NCBI RefSeq assembly: GCF_001690185.1
Contig: NZ_LZGN01000040.1
Span: forward strand, 62,001-126,000
Origin: Gilliamella sp. wkB308
GTDB lineage: Bacteria; Pseudomonadota; Gammaproteobacteria; Enterobacterales; Orbaceae
DNA: 64,000 bases
Reading direction: 5' to 3'
Within the stretch, counting starts at the first letter, position 1; every line of letters starts with the position of its first letter. Of this stretch, positions 20,836 through 29,623 are shown piece after piece. The translations under genes and the position numbers were made by a program. The notes beneath the pieces are model-generated. The model worked only from the letters and a program-made list of their open reading frames with translations. It made no database searches and had not been told where the DNA came from.

Positions 20836-23307
20836 CTAATTTAATAAAAAGATCTCACGCTTACCAGCATCATTATAGGTGATTTGGTAGAATTGAGGTA
20901 GATTAAAATTGACTGAACTACTCGTTTTAAAGGTAAAACGATCATCGGATAGCACATAAAAATCATTTATATCTTTAACCATACTCTCCTTTGTGCCGTT
21001 GCAATTACGGTAAATTTCTATTTGGTTATTTTCATTCAAAATGTAAAGATCGAATCCTGAATCGGTATCTTCAAAAAAGAATTGAATGATTCCCTCATAG
21101 GCAACACTGTCAATTTCTTTTGGTAATTCATTTGTTTGATCCAAAATATTTAAAGGACGACCTTGCACTTTATTGTTCGATACTGCTCCATAAAAATCGA
21201 TTGCATTATCAAATTGATGATAAGAGACCCCTAATCTTTCAAAAAAGAGATACCATGAAGAACCACCTATCCGTAATGGTTTAACTTGTGTCGAATTATT
21301 TTGTGTCGTGGTTAATCGTAATTCTATACACTCATCCATTAATGTTTTCATTTGCTGCTTAATTTCATTACCCAAATATTTACTGTAGCAAAAAATTTCC
21401 ATAGGATTGGGTAAATCCGCATCTTTGTGCATGCGATTTAATAACGTTTTAATTGCTTCCAGTACACATAATGCACCGCTAAAATGTAATACACGTATTT
21501 CATTCCATGAATTTCGATAAAGCAGGTCAACCGATCCCACTAAACTTAACTCTTTTTTTCCGTAATTTAAAACATTGTTGCTAAACTCAAATTCAAAATC
21601 CAGATTGGTACTTGGATCATCTTCAAGATTTAATATGATTGCTAAATGGCGAATTTCACACGGCCCATATAACTGTTCTTCCGTCGCCTTTGGAATTTCT
21701 ATAGGGAAATATTCTTTTAAGTTTTCAATTAATTTATTGATTTTCGAGTTATCTCTTTCTTCACCGTCATGACAGTAAAATTGAGTTTTATCCGAGATTA
21801 AGCCATTAAAATAACACCAACCGACTAGCTTAACCAAATATTTGCTATATTCTAAATATTGATGACCTGAAATTGAGTTTAATACCGGTTTTTGATTATA
21901 CACATACCAACCGGCACGATTAATTCTATCTTCTTTCACGTGAATGAAGGTTAATGCTTGTTCTTGCAAATTATTGGCAATATTTAACTTTAACGTCGTT
22001 ATTTTTCCTGGTAATACTTCAAAAGAAGCATAAAGTTTGCGAGTTAAAATTGCCATATCTTGTGGACTAATGAGAGAATCCAAATTATTACGGCGCCCAA
22101 AATTAAGTAAATTCCGGTATCCTGTCATCATGGTTTGCAGTAATATTTCATGCATTTCTCGAACTTGCTCTATCTTCCAGGTATGACTCGCATCCAATTT
22201 AGCTAAACGCTGTGACGTCCAGCCCCACTCTTTTACCAGATCATTTAAAACGTCCCGACGCCATGAAACAGCTTTTTTTGTTTGAGAAAGTTTTTCGTTT
22301 ACTTTTAGATAAAAACAGATTCTAATTAGATCCAGCCTCTCAAAATCTTTAATCTCGATTAAATATTGAGTGATCCTATCTAAAAGCATATAGTAAGAAT
22401 CTAAATTTATTCCCTTTTGAGATGACGATTTTTGGATACATTCTCGCATTTCATAAGCTATGGGTCTATTTTGAGGATATATCCAAGAATAAGCTTCTAG
22501 TAGCAACGTTTTGAGCACCGCTTTAAAAGGAGAATCAATACTTTTGTAGAGTTGCCATAAACTGGCACCAAAATACTCTTCAGCAGAAAGACCTGTTAAA
22601 GGTCCAAAATCGATCCACTCTTCCCGCTTAATCAGCTTTGAATCAATCAAAGCATTCACACACTGTTCATAAGTCGAATAACTAACGTTATTCACGGTAA
22701 AATTATAGGGTACAACAAACCATAACAGATATTTACCTGCTAATAGTGTGGCTGTTCGATAAAATTCCTCAAGTAATAAAATATGTTGCGCAGAACCGCA
22801 ATTTTCCCCCATTAAACATTCATGATGTTTATTGATGAAGCGATCGACATCAACGACAAATAAGGTTAATTTTACATTTTGTTCTTTAGCCCAATTTTCG
22901 ACTAAACGACATTTTTCAATTAAGGCTTGCTTTCTTTTTTCGGATAAATTATTTTCAATACAAAGCCAAATATCTAAATCGGATTCGACTGATTGTCCAA
23001 TGGAACACGTACTCCCCATGGAGTAAAGTGCCGATATTTCGGGATTGTTCACATTTGAAATAGCCTCAAATTCAAAACAGTTTTTGAGTTGCGAACAAAT
23101 CTCATCGGTTGTCTGATAACAAGCGATTCCTGATGGAGTATCTTCAGCAAGATAGCCTGGCAATTTAGGGTGATGAAAATGAAAAATGGCGGGTAGCAAA
23201 GAAAATACACGTTGAAACTCAGTTGACATCCCAGTCAAAGCACGTTCATGTTTTAGATGGACAAGATCTTTAAGTTCTTTTTTTATGTTATTAATATAAT
23301 ATAGCAT
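20836..23307 (-). CDS. cyaA: Class I adenylate cyclase
   Basis: This 823-residue enzyme makes cyclic AMP from ATP. The N-terminal catalytic domain carries the nucleotidyltransferase signature GSTCSIGQSVESDLDIW; the C-terminal domain is the glucose-sensitive regulatory part (GSVDLLYRNSWNEIRVLHFSG, FNLPQFYQI at the end). The start at 23307 (MLYYINNIKKEL) aligns with E. coli; an ATG at 23328 is also in frame. Neither has a clear Shine-Dalgarno, which recalls the weak start of E. coli cyaA. It is transcribed away from the Nudix gene. CRP-type sites upstream of melA and bglH are plausible targets of its cAMP. Confidence 0.95.
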   Translation of the reverse strand: MLYYINNIKKELKDLVHLKHERALTGMSTEFQRVFSLLPAIFHFHHPKLPGYLAEDTPSGIACYQTTDEICSQLKNCFEFEAISNVNNPEISALYSMGSTCSIGQSVESDLDIWLCIENNLSEKRKQALIEKCRLVENWAKEQNVKLTLFVVDVDRFINKHHECLMGENCGSAQHILLLEEFYRTATLLAGKYLLWFVVPYNFTVNNVSYSTYEQCVNALIDSKLIKREEWIDFGPLTGLSAEEYFGASLWQLYKSIDSPFKAVLKTLLLEAYSWIYPQNRPIAYEMRECIQKSSSQKGINLDSYYMLLDRITQYLIEIKDFERLDLIRICFYLKVNEKLSQTKKAVSWRRDVLNDLVKEWGWTSQRLAKLDASHTWKIEQVREMHEILLQTMMTGYRNLLNFGRRNNLDSLISPQDMAILTRKLYASFEVLPGKITTLKLNIANNLQEQALTFIHVKEDRINRAGWYVYNQKPVLNSISGHQYLEYSKYLVKLVGWCYFNGLISDKTQFYCHDGEERDNSKINKLIENLKEYFPIEIPKATEEQLYGPCEIRHLAIILNLEDDPSTNLDFEFEFSNNVLNYGKKELSLVGSVDLLYRNSWNEIRVLHFSGALCVLEAIKTLLNRMHKDADLPNPMEIFCYSKYLGNEIKQQMKTLMDECIELRLTTTQNNSTQVKPLRIGGSSWYLFFERLGVSYHQFDNAIDFYGAVSNNKVQGRPLNILDQTNELPKEIDSVAYEGIIQFFFEDTDSGFDLYILNENNQIEIYRNCNGTKESMVKDINDFYVLSDDRFTFKTSSSVNFNLPQFYQITYNDAGKREIFLLN

Positions 23308-23418
23308 AACTTTATCTGGATGAAACACGTGTACTACTAACGGACTGCCTCAATCTAACATTTTATGAGTAGAAGGTAAATAGAATAAAAAATATAAAAA
23401 TTTGTTAAGTGAACTATT

Positions 23419-24030
23419 ATGATAACAATAGAAAAAATTACGAATCAATTTAAAACAAATAGTAGCGTGAGTTCGATTGATAACAAAGCTGCGGTACTAT
23501 TACCCATTATTAACGATGGCAAACAACCTCAATTATTATTTCAGGTCAGATCGAACAAACTCAAATGGCAACCAGGTGATATCTGTTTTCCTGGCGGTCG
23601 GGTAGAATTAACTGACTTAGATCCAGAATATACCGCAAAAAGAGAAACCTTTGAAGAATTAGGTATCCCAATGAATCAAATGACTATTTTAGGGAAAATG
23701 CCTAAATTCATTGCCACATTAGGGCTAGTCATTTATCCGTTTGTTGCAAAAATTGATTCCCTTGATAACTTACGGCTTAATCGGGATGAAGTCGAACAAA
23801 TATTTACAGTACCGATTGATTGGTTTATTGAAAATCCTCCGCAACAAGCTGTAATGCAAATTGGGCATAAACCTTCAGATAACTTTCCTTTTCATTTATT
23901 ACCAAATATCCGCTCTGACTGGCAAAAAAGATCGGAGCATAATATCTTGTATTATTCTTATAATAATCGTATTATTTGGGGATTAACTGCCCAAATTTTA
24001 TCTAATTTTATCAACACAATTAGTCGTTAG
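23419..24030 (+). CDS. Nudix CoA pyrophosphatase
   Basis: This 203-residue protein has a Nudix box (GGRVELTDLDPEYTAKRETFEELGI, about residues 54-78) preceded by LKWQPGDICFPGG, the arrangement seen in the UPF0035/NudL CoA diphosphatase subfamily. Such enzymes split CoA into 3',5'-ADP and phosphopantetheine. The C-terminal FHLLPN...RIIWGLTAQILSNF region is also typical of NudL-type proteins. It could be nudL, but the pre-motif is divergent, so no symbol is given. Monocistronic, divergent from cyaA. Confidence 0.8.
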   Translation: MITIEKITNQFKTNSSVSSIDNKAAVLLPIINDGKQPQLLFQVRSNKLKWQPGDICFPGGRVELTDLDPEYTAKRETFEELGIPMNQMTILGKMPKFIATLGLVIYPFVAKIDSLDNLRLNRDEVEQIFTVPIDWFIENPPQQAVMQIGHKPSDNFPFHLLPNIRSDWQKRSEHNILYYSYNNRIIWGLTAQILSNFINTISR

Positions 24031-24059
24031 TTAAAATGGAGAGTTCGAACCCATTTTAA
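24031..24059 (+). terminator. Hairpin immediately after the Nudix gene
   Basis: TTAAAATGG (24031-24039) pairs perfectly with CCATTTTAA (24051-24059) across an 11-base loop, directly after the stop codon, and a T-rich stretch follows. It is a plausible terminator, though the stem is AT-rich. Confidence 0.5.
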
Positions 24060-24356
24060 TTATTCCTTTTTATTAAAGTTTTTTTGTAGTAATTTTAGCA
24101 ATTAATGCTAAACAATATGTCCATGTAACAAAAAATCCTTGAGAATCACTCAGTAAATATTTTAAATAGATAGTGTTGTTTAATTATCTCTCATTAACAA
24201 CTTTACGTCTGAACACTTTTAAAAGTTAAAAAAAGACAACATCTGAGAGCTACTTAATAATTCTACACTCTCTTTTAAAGATTTCATCTCTACCCAATGA
24301 ATAATTGTTAAACATTGATTATTAATTTCAATCATCTAAAAAATAAGGGTATTATC
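24060..24356. other. AT-rich intergenic region before the DUF1471 gene
   Basis: About 300 bases without a gene. It should hold the promoter of the secreted DUF1471 protein. I saw no clear regulator site, RNA gene or repeat; only runs of A and T and weak -10-like sequences. Confidence 0.4.
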
Positions 24357-25157
24357 ATGAAACGTTTCAATAAATCATCTATCGCATTAGCTGTATTATT
24401 ATCGTTACCGTTCGTTAGTGTTTACGCTGCCTTACCTTTAACCGATGAAGAAAGTAGTAATTTAATTCCAATGAAAGAGATTTCGGTAACAGGTAATTAT
24501 TTGCAGGCGCAAAATGCGGAAGATGATATTTCAAAAGCAGCCGATGAAGCTGGAGCCAAGTATTATCATATTAAAGCACTTGAAGCGGCAGAAACATCAA
24601 ACTCAGCTGATTCTGCTATTGTCTATGCTGATATTTATCAATCTAATGCACCGATTGCATTAAATAAAGAAGAAACAACGTATAATGGTATTGTTGCTTA
24701 TGAACGTAACAAAGCACTTTATTATTTGCCATTTGAAGTTGTCAAATTTAAAGGAAGTTTTAACAACACGTCTGAAATCACCACTGAAGCAAGCAAAATC
24801 GCAGCAGATAAAGATGCTTATGCATTTTATATTAGCTCTATCGAGCCTTCTAATCTAAAAAACCAATCTCAAGATGTTGAAGTTGCTTTATATAAAAAAG
24901 ATGCACCGGTAAGAGATTATATCGTTACCAAAGCAATTGAAGGTGAAGATGCTTATGAAATCAGTAGTGATGCATTTAAAACTATGAAACCTTATACCAC
25001 AATTGTTTTCCATGGTGTATTTAACAACACCACTGAAATAAGTGCTGCTGCACAGAAACACGCAATTGCAAATGGCGCTCAATTTTATTACGTGAAAGAG
25101 GTATCAACTAACCCAGCCAATACGGCACAAACAGTTTATGTTAATTTATATAAATAA
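24357..25157 (+). CDS. Secreted YdgH-like protein with three DUF1471 (YhcN) repeats
   Basis: This 266-residue protein has a Sec signal peptide (MKRFNKSSIALAVLLSLPFVSVYA) and three copies of the about 55-residue DUF1471 fold, at roughly 38-95, 122-177 and 208-266. Each runs from a conserved V-x-G-x-F/Y through an alanine-rich helix (AA..A...GA) and Y-x-Y/F-I/V to a closing V-x-V-x-L/I-Y. This is the three-repeat layout of E. coli YdgH, a periplasmic protein of poorly known function linked to stress. The start at 24357 gives the signal peptide and has AAGGG upstream; the earlier in-frame ATG at 24315 does not. It stands alone. Confidence 0.85.
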   Translation: MKRFNKSSIALAVLLSLPFVSVYAALPLTDEESSNLIPMKEISVTGNYLQAQNAEDDISKAADEAGAKYYHIKALEAAETSNSADSAIVYADIYQSNAPIALNKEETTYNGIVAYERNKALYYLPFEVVKFKGSFNNTSEITTEASKIAADKDAYAFYISSIEPSNLKNQSQDVEVALYKKDAPVRDYIVTKAIEGEDAYEISSDAFKTMKPYTTIVFHGVFNNTTEISAAAQKHAIANGAQFYYVKEVSTNPANTAQTVYVNLYK

Positions 25158-25172
25158 AATAGCTTAATTACA

Positions 25173-25216
25173 TTTTCCACGTGTTAGAGAACTCAATGAC
25201 TTTAACCCGTGGAAAA
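25173..25216 (+). terminator. Long imperfect hairpin after the DUF1471 gene
   Basis: TTTTCCACG (25173-25181) pairs with CGTGGAAAA (25208-25216), and inside it GTTAGAG nearly pairs with CTTTAAC. It begins 15 bases after the stop codon. There is no clean T tract, so it may be a processed or Rho-assisted 3' end. Confidence 0.45.
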
Positions 25217-25388
25217 CGTAAAATCTTACTATACTCAAAGAGTAAATAATGCTGTTTAAAGAGCCAACCTTTATCTATTTAATAATTTATTTGTTAAAAA
25301 ATATATCTAAATTCATTACAAAACATAATTTTAAGAAACACCTGATTTTTTTATTTTCAATCACTGCATTAAAACGGTTGGGAAGCGT

Positions 25389-26882
25389 ATGTTATTAAAA
25401 AATGTTAGGATTAAACGATATATCAATGTTACGAAAAAAATATTAAAACACAGCTCTTTTGTCATGATTTTTGTTAGTTCAACAACTGATGCACTTAGTG
25501 CTAAAACAGCGCAAGTTATTCAAGGCACTGCGCCTTATTTTACTCAAGCTGACAAAGTAGGGTTTGAAGGTGCTCGCGATTACGATAAAGGAAATTTTAT
25601 TTATTTTGGTGTTAAATTTAAAGGTGCAACATATTCGGGAATGAATGATCTCAACATGGCGATAAAACAATCTGGATTTTCCGCTGTCGATCCTAACACA
25701 ACCACACCCAATCAATTGTTAGCGCTGTTAAAATCCAGTTATGGGTTACAAGGCACTATTCTCCCATTTAACCCTATGTTAATTGCCGATGATAGAAATA
25801 ATGTTGGTGATGATGAAGGTGATATTCCAATTAAAATAAATCCTCCGGATGCAGGATTAAATATCGATTGGTTTTATCGCTCTATCAATCAATCTTTTTT
25901 GTTGCTTGAATCAGATAGAAATAGAACATTTTGTGAATTGGCTCGATTAGGTTGGAATCCCTATATTCGAATATCAGGCCCTGTTGTTTTAGTGACCGAA
26001 TTTGGTGAACCAAACTTTAGGGTTTATGCATCGCCTAAAAGGGACTTTTTTATTTATAATGCAATTAGACCCACCGTATGCGCTGCCAAACCTTCTATTG
26101 CTTACTCATTTGTTTTCGAAGGTCGGGATTATACAGGAGAATGGGCTAAACTAACTTGGGGTGAAAATAATGAATATACGTATGACTCTGGTCTGGTTAA
26201 CAAGGTACGTTCAAAAGGTTTTCCAACCACAGGGTTTGACCATGCTCAATTCACCCTGTCTTTTGCAGGTGTACCGTTTGATTTATCCACCATTTCGACA
26301 TCGACAAATTCAAATGGTGTAAATCTGACAACTAATCTTCTTAAAAACAATGATATTGATGATTACTTAGTTAATACTTCTTTGCAATTTCATTTAACCG
26401 GAAAAGCGACCGACAAACCTACTTTTTCAATCAAGTCCAATGGAAACGAAATATACACTTTTACAATTAATAAATGGTTTGCTACGTCCGATTTAAATGC
26501 AACCAGTTATGACCAAAGTGCACAAGCTTGCCAAGGCAATTATGTTGTACCAACAATTGAAGACTTTACCAATAGTGATCAAACAATCATCACTTCTGGA
26601 GCTTGTAAATCAGATAATAACTCTAACAATTGTTTGGCAATCAATAGTAACCATTATTATCGAAAAGTTGGAAAGAGTCTTTTTGCTGAATGGGGCGATA
26701 TCACCAATGAACAAAATCAGTATTACCATGCTTATCCGGGTAATAACTTTCCTAAAAATATTTTATATTGGACATCGGAAGAAAGAGATACAAATCATCA
26801 ATATGCGGTGGGGCCATCTATTGGTGCAATTGAATGGTTAGCGAAAGATGAACCGATCAATTTTGTTTGTGTGCTTAAATGA
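25389..26882 (+). CDS. Secreted protein resembling the DUF823 adhesion domain, no membrane anchor
   Basis: This 497-residue protein starts with a basic region and hydrophobic segment ending in DALSA, a likely signal peptide (about 1-38). The body resembles the DUF823 'adhesion domain' found at the tips of enterobacterial intimin/invasin-type adhesins: GTAPYFTQADKV, GDDEGDIPI, a Cys-containing VCAAKPSI, KGFPTTGFDHAQFTLSFAG and FTINKWF. The C-terminal quarter (QACQGNYVVPTIEDFTN ... ILYWTSEERD ... NFVCVLK) looks like a lectin-like cap with cysteines that could pair. In the usual adhesins this domain follows a beta-barrel and Ig-like repeats; here it stands alone. GGGAAG precedes the ATG. The family match is from memory of motifs. 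Confidence 0.65.
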   Translation: MLLKNVRIKRYINVTKKILKHSSFVMIFVSSTTDALSAKTAQVIQGTAPYFTQADKVGFEGARDYDKGNFIYFGVKFKGATYSGMNDLNMAIKQSGFSAVDPNTTTPNQLLALLKSSYGLQGTILPFNPMLIADDRNNVGDDEGDIPIKINPPDAGLNIDWFYRSINQSFLLLESDRNRTFCELARLGWNPYIRISGPVVLVTEFGEPNFRVYASPKRDFFIYNAIRPTVCAAKPSIAYSFVFEGRDYTGEWAKLTWGENNEYTYDSGLVNKVRSKGFPTTGFDHAQFTLSFAGVPFDLSTISTSTNSNGVNLTTNLLKNNDIDDYLVNTSLQFHLTGKATDKPTFSIKSNGNEIYTFTINKWFATSDLNATSYDQSAQACQGNYVVPTIEDFTNSDQTIITSGACKSDNNSNNCLAINSNHYYRKVGKSLFAEWGDITNEQNQYYHAYPGNNFPKNILYWTSEERDTNHQYAVGPSIGAIEWLAKDEPINFVCVLK

Positions 26883-27093
26883 TAATACGTCTGTTCGACG
26901 GTTTTGCTGTAATCATACACTTTTTGAACTGATGATTAAAAAAAATAAAAGTGATAAATTAATTTTTTTAAATATAAAATATTGAAGCTTACTGAAACAA
27001 TGTCAATTTGAACAAAATTTATTGAACGTTAAATTAAGATCTTGCTGGAAAATAGAAGCAGTTTATTATTTGTGATAAGAAAAAAAGAATAAA

Positions 27094-27168
27094 TGGCTGG
27101 GGTACCAGGATTCGAACCTGGGCGTGGCGGGATCAAAACCCGCTGCCTTACCGCTTGGCTATACCCCA
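27094..27168 (-). tRNA. tRNA-Gln(TTG), second copy
   Basis: The minus strand gives TGGGGTATAGCCAAGCGGTA at the 5' end, an anticodon loop TTTTGAT with anticodon TTG, and a T arm GGTTCGAATCC; CCA is encoded. The 75 bases are identical to the copy at 27356-27430. It is last in the five-gene tRNA operon. Confidence 0.97.
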
Positions 27169-27194
27169 ATATTATTCAGGAAAAAGATATCTAG

Positions 27195-27280
27195 TGGTAC
27201 GGGTAGTGAGATTTGAACTCGCACACCTTTTCGGAACTAGAACCTGAATCTAGCGCGTCTACCAATTCCGCCATACCCGT
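27195..27280 (-). tRNA. tRNA-Leu(CAG)
   Basis: An 86-base class II tRNA with long variable arm. The acceptor stem ACGGGTA pairs with TACCCGT, the anticodon loop is TTCAGGT (anticodon CAG), and CCA is encoded. It lies between the two identical tRNA-Gln genes. The first base is A rather than the usual G of leucine tRNAs, but it pairs with the 3' T. Confidence 0.95.
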
Positions 27281-27355
27281 ATTGGAATACTCAAGAAAGT
27301 AACAAACAGAGATAAAACAGATTAACTAATAGATATCAAACTACGCAGATTGGAA

Positions 27356-27430
27356 TGGCTGGGGTACCAGGATTCGAACCTGGGCGTGGCGGGATCAAAA
27401 CCCGCTGCCTTACCGCTTGGCTATACCCCA
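27356..27430 (-). tRNA. tRNA-Gln(TTG), first copy
   Basis: Same 75-base sequence as the copy at 27094-27168, anticodon TTG, CCA encoded. The two form a 262-base-spaced direct repeat around tRNA-Leu(CAG). A spurious protein frame over this region gives a familiar false protein made of tRNA sequence. Confidence 0.97.
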
Positions 27431-27455
27431 ATAAAGGATAACATTAAGATTAAAA

Positions 27456-27540
27456 TGGTGCGGGTGAAGGGACTTGAACCCCCACGCCTCGCGGCGCCAG
27501 AACCTAAATCTGGTGCGTCTACCAATTTCGCCACACCCGC
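27456..27540 (-). tRNA. tRNA-Leu(TAG)
   Basis: An 85-base class II tRNA starting GCGGGTGTGGCGAAATTGGT, anticodon loop TTTAGGT (anticodon TAG), acceptor GCGGGTG/CACCCGC, CCA encoded. The order Met-Leu(TAG)-Gln resembles the E. coli metT-leuW-glnU operon. Confidence 0.97.
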
Positions 27541-27577
27541 ATGATATACTTCCAGTCAAAGTATAACTTAATCTTAA

Positions 27578-27654
27578 TGGTGGCTACGACGGGATTCGAA
27601 CCTGTGACCCCATCATTATGAGTGATGTGCTCTAACCAGCTGAGCTACGTAGCC
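27578..27654 (-). tRNA. tRNA-Met(CAT), elongator
   Basis: A 77-base tRNA starting GGCTACGTAGCTCAGCTGG with anticodon loop CTCATAA and encoded CCA. It is nearly identical to E. coli elongator tRNA-Met (metT), and lacks the mismatched first base pair of the initiator. It is first in the five-tRNA operon. Confidence 0.97.
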
Positions 27655-27692
27655 ATTTCATTCGCAACGTCATAACCAACACTGCGAGGCGC

Positions 27693-27721
27693 ATTATGCT
27701 TGTGTTGAGGCAAATCGTCAA
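27693..27721 (-). promoter_or_regulatory. Strong sigma-70 promoter of the tRNA operon, GC-rich discriminator
   Basis: On the minus strand TTGACG (27716-27721), 17 bases, CATAAT (27693-27698). The next bases, GCGCCTCGC, form a GC-rich discriminator, typical of stable-RNA promoters repressed by ppGpp and DksA. It is about 40 bases upstream of tRNA-Met. Confidence 0.8.
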
Positions 27722-27750
27722 CCCTTTTTTTTAGATATTTTAAAAAAAAG

Positions 27751-28869
27751 TTATGATTGATTAAGTTGCAAGCGAATCCAGTTTAATATCACTTCAATTC
27801 GCCTTTTTTGCAACTCAAGATTAATGGATTGTCCAGTAAATCCTTGAGCAATAATTTCTTGCACATTCACACTATAGGCTAAATTATAAGCATGTTCAAG
27901 ATACTGAGCTTGCGGATAAGTTGCGCTTTCATTGAAAGCTTCACTGGCAATAATCAATTGCTTTAAATGATGAGGTTGACGCCAAACATCAATACCATTT
28001 AATAATTCTAAAATTTGTGAAGCGGTTTGCACCGTTATATGACTAACAACCTTTCTGTATTGTTGAACTATTTTGGCAATTTTAGCAAATGAAGATGGTG
28101 CTTTTATCTGTTTACATAAACGTTCAACGGAATCTTTACTGGTTAAATCACCACATAAAACGCCAAAACGCACAGTTAACTCATGAGTAAGATTTACCGA
28201 TTTTGTTAAAGCATAGATTAAATTGGTCGTTAACACTAATTCAGGAAATAAAATTTGAAGTGCTCCGCATTGCTCAAGGACTTGGAAATAAATTTGTGGG
28301 TTTTCGCTGGCTAATGCTTTTTCCGTTTCTTTCCACACTCTTTCTGGAGTGAGATAACTTATTTCGCCAATGGATGTCATCTCTTTCATAAGATCCATTG
28401 TTTCTTGAGCGATTGTAAATCCTAAATGATGATACCGAGCAGCAAAACGGGCTACGCGTAAAACACGTAAGGGATCTTCACGAAAAGCACTCGAAACATG
28501 TCGTAACAATCTTTGATTAATATCATCTACACCATGGTAAGGATCGACAATATTACCCTGTTCATCCATAGCAATAGCATTGATGGTGAGATCCCGACGA
28601 ATTAAATCTTGTTCTAAGGTAATTTCTTTACTGAAATCACAAATAAATCCGCAATACCCTTTTCCTGATTTACGTTCGGTACGTGCTAAAGCATATTCTT
28701 CTTTCGTTTTTGGATGTAAAAATACCGGAAAGTCTCGACCGACTTGTTCAAAACCTGACGAAATAAGTTCTTCAGAGGTTGCACCAACGACAACCCAATC
28801 TCGATCGAAAACAGGCAGACCTAATAATCTATCCCGAACTGCTCCACCAACAAGATAGACTTCACTCAT
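27751..28869 (-). CDS. cca: CCA-adding enzyme with a lost HD active site
   Basis: This 372-residue protein adds or repairs the CCA end of tRNAs. The nucleotidyltransferase head is intact: GGAVRDRLLG, the metal-binding Asp22/Asp24 in FDRDWVVVG, the RRDLTINAIA and RVLRVARFAARY motifs. The C-terminal HD phosphohydrolase domain has decayed. E. coli has CHDLGKG and nearby histidines (GIHT, HHGHG); here the HD becomes Gly240-Asp241 (LCGDLTSKD) and both histidine segments fall in deletions, making the protein about 40 residues shorter. So it probably keeps CCA addition and lacks phosphatase and phosphodiesterase activity. Its ATG directly abuts the ygiM stop. Confidence 0.93.
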   Translation of the reverse strand: MSEVYLVGGAVRDRLLGLPVFDRDWVVVGATSEELISSGFEQVGRDFPVFLHPKTKEEYALARTERKSGKGYCGFICDFSKEITLEQDLIRRDLTINAIAMDEQGNIVDPYHGVDDINQRLLRHVSSAFREDPLRVLRVARFAARYHHLGFTIAQETMDLMKEMTSIGEISYLTPERVWKETEKALASENPQIYFQVLEQCGALQILFPELVLTTNLIYALTKSVNLTHELTVRFGVLCGDLTSKDSVERLCKQIKAPSSFAKIAKIVQQYRKVVSHITVQTASQILELLNGIDVWRQPHHLKQLIIASEAFNESATYPQAQYLEHAYNLAYSVNVQEIIAQGFTGQSINLELQKRRIEVILNWIRLQLNQS

Positions 28870-29484
28870 CTAACGCATCCAACGGTCTTTTTTACTTCGG
28901 CGAGGCATAATAATAGGTAAAATAAGACCTAAGATAAGTCCACCACCTGCAACAAGACCACCATAAGTAAACCAAGTCACAATTAAGTCACGTCGCTTAT
29001 CATCTACTTGATTTAACATTGAGTCTAACATTGCTGCTTGTTCTTTTACTTGTTTTTCCAATTCGATATTTTTATTTTTTAAGTTCTGAACTAATTCTTC
29101 TGAGGTTCGTAATTGTTGCACATAGTCGGTTACTAATTTCTGTTGATATTTATCTGCATTATCAACTTTATCTTTGTATTCGGCTATTTTAGCTTCCAAA
29201 TAAGGAATACGCTCTTTAAGGCTTGGTGTATCGCTTAATTTATTGGTTTCGATCCATGCCACATTGCCACTTTTCAGCAGTAGCTTAGTGTATTTACCAT
29301 CCGCACTTCTTTCAAGCGCATTGACTTTCGAACCACTTTTGATCGTATTTGTGAAGGCATGTTGTTGACTAGGACCACGACGTAAGTAAACATCGACCTC
29401 ATCAATAACATATTTATCAACAGCATTCGCATTAAAAGCAACTGCAATAAGAGAAATTAAGGTAAAAATATTTTGTTTCTTCAT
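28870..29484 (-). CDS. ygiM: SH3-domain protein YgiM (TIGR04211 family)
   Basis: This 204-residue inner-membrane-anchored periplasmic protein has a signal peptide (MKKQNIFTLISLIAVAFNANA), a bacterial SH3 domain (about 22-85; VYLRRGPSQQHAFTNTIKSGSKV), a coiled coil (about 90-165), a membrane segment (about 172-193; YGGLVAGGGLILGLILPIIM) and a short basic tail PRRSKKDRWMR. That layout is typical of YgiM, whose function is unknown. ygiM-cca adjacency is the same as in E. coli. Confidence 0.92.
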   Translation of the reverse strand: MKKQNIFTLISLIAVAFNANAVDKYVIDEVDVYLRRGPSQQHAFTNTIKSGSKVNALERSADGKYTKLLLKSGNVAWIETNKLSDTPSLKERIPYLEAKIAEYKDKVDNADKYQQKLVTDYVQQLRTSEELVQNLKNKNIELEKQVKEQAAMLDSMLNQVDDKRRDLIVTWFTYGGLVAGGGLILGLILPIIMPRRSKKDRWMR

Positions 29485-29602
29485 AAAATTTCAACTAATC
29501 ATCCATAAATAATTACATAATAACATAAAAATCGGATATTTCGCACAATCATTTTACATTTTATGTTTCTTAATTATCCAATACTTAATCTGAATCATCA
29601 AT

Positions 29603-29616
29603 TGAAATCGATTACA
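29603..29616. promoter_or_regulatory. GalR/GalS-type operator upstream of melA
   Basis: The minus strand reads TGTAATCGATTTCA, an exact match to the core GalR/GalS consensus TGTAANCGNTTNCA. It lies about 105 bases before the alpha-galactosidase start. The GalR/GalS-type repressor encoded at 32265 is the obvious candidate to bind it. Match seen; binding inferred. Confidence 0.7.
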
Positions 29617-29623
29617 TTTTTTA

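Noticed and set aside
27350-27544. Plus-strand protein frame across the tRNA genes
   Set aside because: It is the translated antisense of tRNA-Gln and tRNA-Leu, a well-known false protein ([20 protein letters not shown] type).
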